Source: a bacterium (GTDB lineage Bacteria; Patescibacteriota; Minisyncoccia; Moranbacterales; DUUL01). Taken from it: a stretch of DNA of 6,382 nt. The stretch spans positions 1 to 6,382 of the forward strand of contig DAOWHU010000071.1 in the NCBI GenBank assembly GCA_030641245.1, in the 5' to 3' direction. How positions within the stretch are numbered: the first letter of the stretch is position 1; every line of letters starts with the position of its first letter. This document shows positions 5,050 through 6,382 of this stretch, one piece after another. The notes under the pieces are model-generated. The model made no database searches and was not told the origin of the DNA. It worked only from the letters and a program-made list of their open reading frames with translations. Both the position numbers and the translations under genes were made by a program.

Positions 5050-5083
5050 ACTATTCCTGAACGCGAAAATGTTTTGGAATAGT
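5050..5083 (-). promoter_or_regulatory. hairpin in the infC-rpmI spacer, possible attenuator
   Basis: ACTATTCC pairs with GGAATAGT over eight bases (5083-5076 with 5057-5050) around an 18-nt loop that can partly pair. On the transcribed strand it is followed by TTTTGTTAATTG, 20 bases before the rpmI start codon. It could be a partial terminator or a translational operator for L20. It does not match a leader that I can name. Confidence 0.4.
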
Positions 5084-5125
5084 CCTTAATTAATTTTCTT
5101 GATTATTTTTGGATAAGAATCGCGC

Positions 5126-5677
5126 TTAGGTGTCTTTTTCCGGGGCTATAATGACATTAAAGCCATTCCCTTGTTGTCTAATGTCTTGTTCTATTTTAAC
5201 TGGAAAATCGATTTTGTCAATGAATTCTTTTAATCGATTTTTAGCTTGATCGGAAAAAGCTTTTTCCCTTCCTCTTAATATAACTTGAATTTTGATCTTA
5301 TTGTTTTTTGATAAGAATTTTTTAGCTTGTTCGGCTTTGAATTTTAAATCGCCCTCACCAGTACTTGGGCGGAAACGAACTCCTTTTAACTTAGTTTTCT
5401 TCTGAGTTTTTTTGCTCCCGTCTTTCTTTTTGGTTTGTAGATATTGGAATTTCCCCCAGTCGATTATCTTGCAAACAGGTGGTTCTGCTTTGGGCGCAAT
5501 TTCTACTAAATCTAATCCCTGTGATCGAGCCAAAATTAAGGCGTCGCGAATTTCTAAAATTCCATGTTGTTCGCCTCTTTCGCCGACAACTCTAACGGTT
5601 GGGGCATGAATTGATTCGTTCAACTTATTGGTTGGTTTCCGAGGAATTGGCTTGAATACTCTTCTTATGGCTTTAAT
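5126..5677 (-). CDS. infC: translation initiation factor IF-3, apparent AUU start
   Basis: IF-3 binds the 30S subunit, checks start-codon and tRNA choice, and prevents early joining of the 50S subunit. The product has the N-domain (LNESIHAPTVRVVGERGEQHGI, then PPVCKIIDWGKF at about 66-77), a lysine-rich linker and the C-domain from about residue 97 (KGVRFRPSTGEGD) to the end. The first standard start is TTG at 5623, but IF-3-like sequence continues upstream in frame (RRVFKPIPRKPTNK). The frame is closed by TAA directly before an ATT codon at 5677-5675, and no ATG or GTG is available. AUU is the well-known rare infC start that lets IF-3 limit its own synthesis. With it the protein has 183 residues, normal for the family. 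The predicted transcript start, about 33 nt upstream, fits. There is no Shine-Dalgarno sequence. The exact start is inferred. Confidence 0.93.
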   Translation of the reverse strand: MKAIRRVFKPIPRKPTNKLNESIHAPTVRVVGERGEQHGILEIRDALILARSQGLDLVEIAPKAEPPVCKIIDWGKFQYLQTKKKDGSKKTQKKTKLKGVRFRPSTGEGDLKFKAEQAKKFLSKNNKIKIQVILRGREKAFSDQAKNRLKEFIDKIDFPVKIEQDIRQQGNGFNVIIAPEKDT

Positions 5678-5716
5678 TTAATTATAAATGTATTACTATG
5701 ATATCAGAATAGCTTT

Positions 5717-5725
5717 ATTATAGCA
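5717..5725 (-). promoter_or_regulatory. extended -10 promoter of the infC operon
   Basis: On the minus strand TGCTATAAT (5725-5717) is a perfect extended -10 element. No convincing -35 box is present, as is allowed for this promoter type. Transcription should begin near 5710, about 33 nt before the ATT start of infC. Confidence 0.65.
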
Positions 5726-5752
5726 ATACTAGAGAAAAAATTTTGAACTTTG

Positions 5753-5768
5753 TCCGCCAGCTGGCGGA
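5753..5768. repeat. 16-bp GC-rich perfect palindrome
   Basis: TCCGCCAG (5753-5760) is exactly mirrored by CTGGCGGA (5761-5768), a GC-rich island in very A/T-rich DNA. It lies just upstream of the infC promoter. An A/T-rich hairpin follows directly at 5767-5789 (GATC-g-ATTCAA with TTGAATGATC). It may be a genome-wide repeat or a protein-binding site. Confidence 0.6.
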
Positions 5769-5884
5769 TCGATTCAATTTTGAATGATCTAATTTTTAAA
5801 CAAGGACTAAATTCCTGAATGTCCGAACAATTACAAGCAGGGCTTGAACAATTCAGAAATTAAATCATTGAAAAATTGTTTCAA

Positions 5885-5910
5885 AATTCAAAATTAGAAA
5901 TTCAAAATTA
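5885..5910. repeat. two-copy A/T repeat
   Basis: AATTCAAAATTA occurs at 5885-5896 and again at 5899-5910, a 14-nt period. It lies in the spacer between the infC promoter and the tmRNA gene, where no gene is seen. Confidence 0.45.
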
Positions 5911-5939
5911 ATTCTGTGCTTCTTTGGGGAGAGCAGAAT
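5911..5939 (-). terminator. weak candidate terminator after tmRNA
   Basis: On the minus strand ATTCTG (5939-5934) pairs with CAGAAT (5916-5911), with partial pairing inside. It is followed by TTAATTTTGAATTT, which is only partly U-rich. Its place, 7 nt beyond the mature tmRNA end, fits, but the stem is short. Confidence 0.4.
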
Positions 5940-5945
5940 AGTGTG

Positions 5946-6373
5946 TGGAGGTGATGGGAATTGAACCCATGTCCAGTGTTAAAATTTTAAAATCGTCTAC
6001 AAGTATGTTCCGTCTATTTTGAGGATAAGCCTCTGAGGTTCAATCGCATTGAGACGGACAACAAAAAGCGAGAAAACCTTTCTTTTGTGAGATTTGGTTA
6101 ATTTGCCAAAAGAAAACAAATTAACTACGTTCTAATGTTGACACCGGCAAAGGATTGAAAACAATCCTAAAGACCTATTAGAAATCAGTCTACCGATGGG
6201 CCATAGGTTATATTAAGCTATGGCAGCAGCAAAATTGGGTGTGAAAGCAGATGCTAACGCACTTTTTGCTTTGTTATATAAGTTTGCACTTATAAGTTTG
6301 ATACAGTTTTACAAGTTGTATAGCTTGACTTGCAAATTTCAAAATACTTAACCTGTCGAAGCCTAGCACCCCC
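5946..6373 (-). ncRNA. ssrA: transfer-messenger RNA (tmRNA), one-piece form
   Basis: tmRNA rescues stalled ribosomes by acting first as an alanine tRNA and then as a short message for a degradation tag. The 5' end GGGGGUG (6373-6367) pairs with the 3' strand CACCUCC (5953-5947) as a 7-bp acceptor stem. It is followed by GCUUCGACAGG, the conserved tmRNA 5' motif. The T arm is a 5-bp stem (5954-5958 with 5966-5970) around UUCAAUU. CCA is not encoded (the genome reads CAC after the discriminator A5946), so it must be added. The tag frame runs from GCA at 6287 to TAA at 6215-6213: 24 codons beginning ANLYNKAK and ending NFAAAIA. The mature RNA is 428 nt before CCA addition. The promoter lies outside the window; only nine bases upstream are visible. 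Confidence 0.95.
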
Positions 6374-6382
6374 AGGTTATCG

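Noticed and set aside
5412..5609. Plus-strand open frame opposite infC
   Set aside because: It mirrors conserved IF-3 coding sequence and has no recognisable features of its own.
170..5677. UGA recoded as glycine (as in some Patescibacteria)
   Set aside because: No gene contains an in-frame TGA, and none of the ten genes ends with TGA. The absence of TGA stops is suggestive but too small a sample to infer recoding.
5946..5985. tRNA gene suggested by the T-arm-like sequence
   Set aside because: The T arm belongs to the tmRNA 3' end: the matching acceptor strand lies 420 nt away at 6367-6373 and there is no anticodon arm.

Overview
The window (about two thirds A+T) looks like chromosomal DNA from a streamlined bacterium, most likely of the Candidate Phyla Radiation (Patescibacteria). 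This is inference from gene content and style: short single-domain genes, compact spacing, A/T-rich hairpin-forming spacers, almost no Shine-Dalgarno sequences (only the first small gene has a clear one), and RNHCP, YerC/TrpR-like and HAD-like proteins of the kind seen in that group. The standard code fits, with no in-frame TGA in any gene.

Plus-strand half (1-4305). A strong sigma70-type promoter, a consensus ribosome site, a 51-residue zinc-ribbon gene and an intrinsic terminator form a complete monocistronic unit (93-390). A gene-free stretch (391-746) holds two structured elements and ends with a promoter for an aminoglycoside-phosphotransferase-fold kinase gene. That gene is followed after 13 nt by a double-CCG iron-sulfur (HdrB/GlpC/LutA-like) gene. 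Next come a TrpR/YerC-family regulator, an RNHCP-domain zinc protein, a 2H phosphoesterase (2'-5' RNA ligase-like) and a HAD-like protein.

The most interesting feature is a near-identical palindrome in front of the regulator gene and again in front of the RNHCP gene. In both places it fills the 16-nt promoter spacer and the TATGAT -10 box. This looks like a self-repressing TrpR-like switch that also controls the RNHCP-2H-HAD operon. A decayed duplicate of the RNHCP gene's 3' end sits after the 2H gene, so the operon was probably built by tandem duplication.

Minus-strand half (4306-6382). This is the conserved translation operon infC-rpmI-rplT, with an extended -10 promoter, an apparent AUU start for infC, a hairpin in the infC-rpmI spacer, and a terminator at the convergent junction with the plus-strand operon. 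Upstream lies a one-piece tmRNA gene (ssrA), complete except for its promoter, whose proteolysis tag is unusually long at 24 codons.
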